This document shows positions 4,378-5,967 of a stretch of DNA of 5,967 bases, one piece after another (position 1 is the stretch's first letter; each line of letters opens with the position of its first letter). Location: the NCBI GenBank assembly GCA_022745215.1, contig JAIIWC010000076.1, positions 1 through 5,967 of the forward strand, given 5' to 3'. The notes under the pieces were generated by a model. The model worked only from the letters and a program-made list of their open reading frames with translations, ran no database searches and was not told where the DNA came from. This stretch comes from Collinsella sp. (lineage in GTDB: Bacteria > Actinomycetota > Coriobacteriia > Coriobacteriales > Coriobacteriaceae). The position numbers and the translations under genes were made by a program.

Positions 4378-4929
4378 GCTAAGTCTGATGACACCCGCAT
4401 CAACGACGAGATTACTGCATCTTCGTGCCGTTTGATTGGCGTCGATGGCTCTCAGCTCGGCCTGTTCGCCATCCGCGATGCTCAGCGCGTCGCCGACGAT
4501 CAGGGTCTCGACCTGGTCGAGATCGCTCCCAACGCGGAGCCGCCGGTCTGCAAGGTCATGGACTACGGTAAGTTCAAGTACCAGCAGGCCATGAAGGCCA
4601 AGGCTGCTCGTAAGAACCAGTCCAAGGTCGAGGTCAAGGAAATGAAGTTCCGACCCAAGATCGACGTTGGCGACTACGAGACCAAGAAGGGCCACGTTCT
4701 GCGTTTCCTCAAGAAGGGCGCGCGCGTTAAGATCACCATCATGTTCCGCGGCCGTGAGATGGCTCACCCGGAGCAGGGCCTTAACGTTCTCGAGCGTCTC
4801 GCCGAGGATCTCAAGCCTTACGCTACGGTCGAGTCCAAGCCTAAGATGGAAGGCCGTAACATGCTTATGCTGCTCGCCCCGATTAAGGGCGCCTTCGATG
4901 AGGATAAAGCGGCAAGCGATACCAAGTAA
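4375..4929 (+). CDS. infC: Translation initiation factor IF-3, with probable AUA start codon
   Basis: IF3 binds the 30S subunit, keeps 50S from joining early, and checks the start codon and initiator tRNA. From ATA 4375 the product is 184 residues, near the usual 170-180. The N-domain begins with the typical TRINDEI (7-13) and includes LDLVEIAPNAEPPVCKVMDYGKFKY-type sequence at 45-69. A lysine-rich linker helix (72-86) follows, then the C-domain with VKEMKFRP, GDYETKKGHVLRFLKKGARVKI and FRGREMAHPEQG (88-135). Starting at ATG 4360 would add five residues (MEVGK) encoded by the Shine-Dalgarno region itself, which is unlikely. Non-AUG starts are known for infC (AUU in E. coli) and allow IF3 to repress its own synthesis; applying that here is inference. 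It is first in the infC-rpmI-rplT operon, 32 nt before rpmI. Confidence 0.95.
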   Translation: MAKSDDTRINDEITASSCRLIGVDGSQLGLFAIRDAQRVADDQGLDLVEIAPNAEPPVCKVMDYGKFKYQQAMKAKAARKNQSKVEVKEMKFRPKIDVGDYETKKGHVLRFLKKGARVKITIMFRGREMAHPEQGLNVLERLAEDLKPYATVESKPKMEGRNMLMLLAPIKGAFDEDKAASDTK

Positions 4930-4961
4930 CTAGTGTTCTGTAACCGATTAAGGAGTATTTC

Positions 4962-5153
4962 ATGCCTAAGATGAAGTCCCACAGCGGCACCAAGAAGCGT
5001 TTCCGCAAGACTGGTACCGGCAAGCTTATGCGCGCCAAGGCTTTCAAGAGCCACATCCTGAGCAAGAAGTCCACCAAGCGTAAGCGTGGCTTCCGTCAGG
5101 AGACCGAGATCGCCGCTGCCGACCGCAAGGTCATCAAGTCGCGTCTCGCCTAA
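4962..5153 (+). CDS. rpmI: 50S ribosomal protein L35
   Basis: This small, very basic protein of 63 residues belongs to the large ribosomal subunit. The N-terminus MPKMKSHSGTKKRFRKTGTG and the following KRKRGFRQ (41-47 region) are the L35 signature, and the length is normal for the family (about 63-66). AAGGAG at 4950-4955 lies 6 nt before the ATG. It is the middle gene of the conserved infC-rpmI-rplT operon, 46 nt before rplT. In other bacteria its synthesis is coupled to L20 autoregulation; nothing in the gap shows a separate promoter or terminator. Confidence 0.96.
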   Translation: MPKMKSHSGTKKRFRKTGTGKLMRAKAFKSHILSKKSTKRKRGFRQETEIAAADRKVIKSRLA

Positions 5154-5199
5154 GTTCGCGTTCCCGTTTTTCGTTTTACCGTCTAGGAGTTGATAGAAC

Positions 5200-5559
5200 A
5201 TGGCACGTATTAAGCGCGCTGTTGCCGCCAAGAAGAAGCGCCGTACCGTTATGCACCGTGCGAAGGGTTACTACGGTGCCGCTTCGCGTACTTACAAGCA
5301 TGCTAAAGAGCAGGTCCAGCACTCCCTGCAGTATCAGTATCGTGATCGCCGCAACAAGAAGCGCGAGATCCGTTCTCTCTGGATCACTCGTATCAACGCT
5401 GCTGCTCGCCTGAACGACATCTCTTACTCTCAGTTCATGCACGGCCTGAAGGTTGCCGGCATCGAGCTCGACCGCAAGGTCCTGGCCCAGATGGCTTACG
5501 AGGACATCGAGTCCTTCAACGAGCTGGCTACCATCGCCAAGAAGGCTCTCGAGGCCTAA
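5200..5559 (+). CDS. rplT: 50S ribosomal protein L20
   Basis: L20 binds 23S rRNA directly and is needed early in 50S assembly. The 119-residue length is typical. The start MARIKRAVAAKKKRR, the segment AKGYYGAASRTYKHAKEQ (21-38), the basic RDRRNKKREIRSLWITRINAA helix (48-68) and the C-terminal globular part with GIELDRKVLAQMA are characteristic. AGGAG at 5185-5189 sits 10 nt before ATG 5200, slightly long but acceptable. It is the last gene of the operon, followed 21 nt later by a strong terminator. In Bacillus and E. coli L20 represses this operon by binding its leader; the long structured leader here is compatible with that, but no L20 site is identified. Confidence 0.97.
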   Translation: MARIKRAVAAKKKRRTVMHRAKGYYGAASRTYKHAKEQVQHSLQYQYRDRRNKKREIRSLWITRINAAARLNDISYSQFMHGLKVAGIELDRKVLAQMAYEDIESFNELATIAKKALEA

Positions 5560-5580
5560 TAGATTCTCTTGAATCGCTAG

Positions 5581-5617
5581 GGGAGTGTCGCGTTGTGCGC
5601 GGCGCTCCCTCTTTTTA
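5581..5617 (+). terminator. Intrinsic terminator of the infC-rpmI-rplT operon
   Basis: GGGAGTGTCGCG (5581-5592) pairs over 12 positions, two of them G-U, with CGCGGCGCTCCC (5598-5609) around a TTGTG loop. TCTTTTTA follows. Confidence 0.9.
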
Positions 5618-5629
5618 TCTGAGGCGCGG

Positions 5630-5657
5630 TTTACATTGCTAAAAGCGCGGGTAGATA
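5630..5657 (+). promoter_or_regulatory. Candidate promoter for the downstream transcript (rRNA operon?)
   Basis: TTTACA (5630-5635) is a good -35 match, and TAGATA (5652-5657) lies 16 bp downstream as a weak -10. It follows the operon terminator directly. A second AT-rich site, TATATATT at 5681-5688, could be an alternative -10. TTGACG at 5792 has no fitting -10. Confidence 0.35.
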
Positions 5658-5967
5658 AACACTTACAGGTGACCGATCTCTATATATTCCTGAACCAAAG
5701 GGTCATCATCTGATACGTGCGGAAGATCCGCACCAGTCTTTCTATTACCTATAGAAAGCAATATGTTGTGTAGGACTTGTGAAGAGTGGAATTGACGTCC
5801 CACAGGGCTTCGCGGTCTGGCAATATATCTCCTTGCCGCGCGGCCCGGTCGGACCGGATCAGCCGCGGGGCGTGCACCTTGAGAACCGGATACTGCGAGG
5901 ATGGACACTTACTTCAGTGTCGCATCCGGGCAGACATCGAACCATTTGAAATGGTCTAACTTGGATT
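5658..5967 (+). other. Gene-free structured region, probably rRNA operon leader
   Basis: No convincing ORF is present in these 310 bases. They hold a series of short perfect stems: GTGCGGA-AGA-TCCGCAC (5717-5733), CTTTCTAT-TACCT-ATAGAAAG (5738-5758), CCGGTC-G-GACCGG (5845-5857), a two-part stem at 5899-5927 (GGATG GACACT with AGTGTC G CATCC), and ACCATT-TGA-AATGGT (5941-5955). A boxA-like element lies at 5874-5892. Together this looks like the leader before a 16S gene, or a 16S-23S spacer. Because rplT rather than 16S lies upstream, the leader is favoured. No rRNA gene sequence itself is inside the window. Confidence 0.45.
5874..5892 (+). promoter_or_regulatory. boxA-like rRNA antitermination element
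   Basis: GCACCTTGAGAACCGGATA resembles the TTGAGAAC boxA sequence that precedes actinobacterial rRNA genes (for example GTTTGAGAACTCAATAG in mycobacterial rrn leaders, from recall). Such elements recruit NusB and S10 for antitermination on rRNA transcripts. Confidence 0.5.

Noticed and set aside
4356..4382. 8-codon ORF starting at ATG 4356 at the end of the attenuator T run
   Set aside because: It has no ribosome binding site and overlaps the infC Shine-Dalgarno and start in another frame.
5792..5826. TTGACG with CAATAT as an rRNA promoter
   Set aside because: The spacing is about 23 bp, too long for a sigma-70-type promoter.

Overview
The window reads as a chromosomal segment of a moderately GC-rich actinobacterium. 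Protein sequences, the class II aldolase, an actinobacterial-style rRNA leader box and strong C-ending codon bias in the highly expressed genes suggest Coriobacteriia, probably Collinsella or a close relative. That placement is inference from recall, not from a search. All convincing genes lie on the + strand.

Layout. Positions 1-184 hold the last 60 codons of a Rel/RelA-type (p)ppGpp synthetase/hydrolase (ACT domain). A perfect 13-bp hairpin separates it from a glyoxalase II-like metallo-beta-lactamase hydrolase (273-956). Next is a class II fructose-bisphosphate aldolase (1151-2017) with its own extended -10 promoter and a strong ribosome binding site. The gap 2018-2367 contains no gene. 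It holds a 93-nt nested foldback terminator, a second degenerate copy of that terminator's distal half about 100 bp downstream, and the promoter of the next gene. A 477-residue transglutaminase-like protein (2368-3801) follows, then tRNA-Leu(CAA) (3841-3927) with a terminator. The last 23 nt of the tRNA plus 8 nt beyond it are repeated exactly 185 bp further on, followed by a second copy of the terminator.

The second half is the infC-rpmI-rplT operon (IF3, L35, L20). It has a long leader ending in a terminator-like hairpin immediately before infC. The IF3 gene appears to start at a non-canonical AUA codon (4375) behind a well-placed GGAGGT, matching the known habit of infC genes to use rare starts for IF3 autocontrol. 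A short leader ORF runs through the attenuator hairpin and stops inside the infC Shine-Dalgarno. The operon ends with a strong terminator (5581-5617). The last 350 bases hold no gene. They contain many small hairpins and a TTGAGAAC boxA-like element, which suggests the leader of an rRNA operon whose 16S gene would begin just past the window.

Functionally this is mostly core housekeeping: stringent response, glycolysis, translation initiation and the large ribosomal subunit. The most unusual features are regulatory or structural: the AUA start, the attenuator and leader ORF, the tRNA 3'-end duplication, and the duplicated terminator. I found no CRISPR array, transposase, phage gene or defence system.
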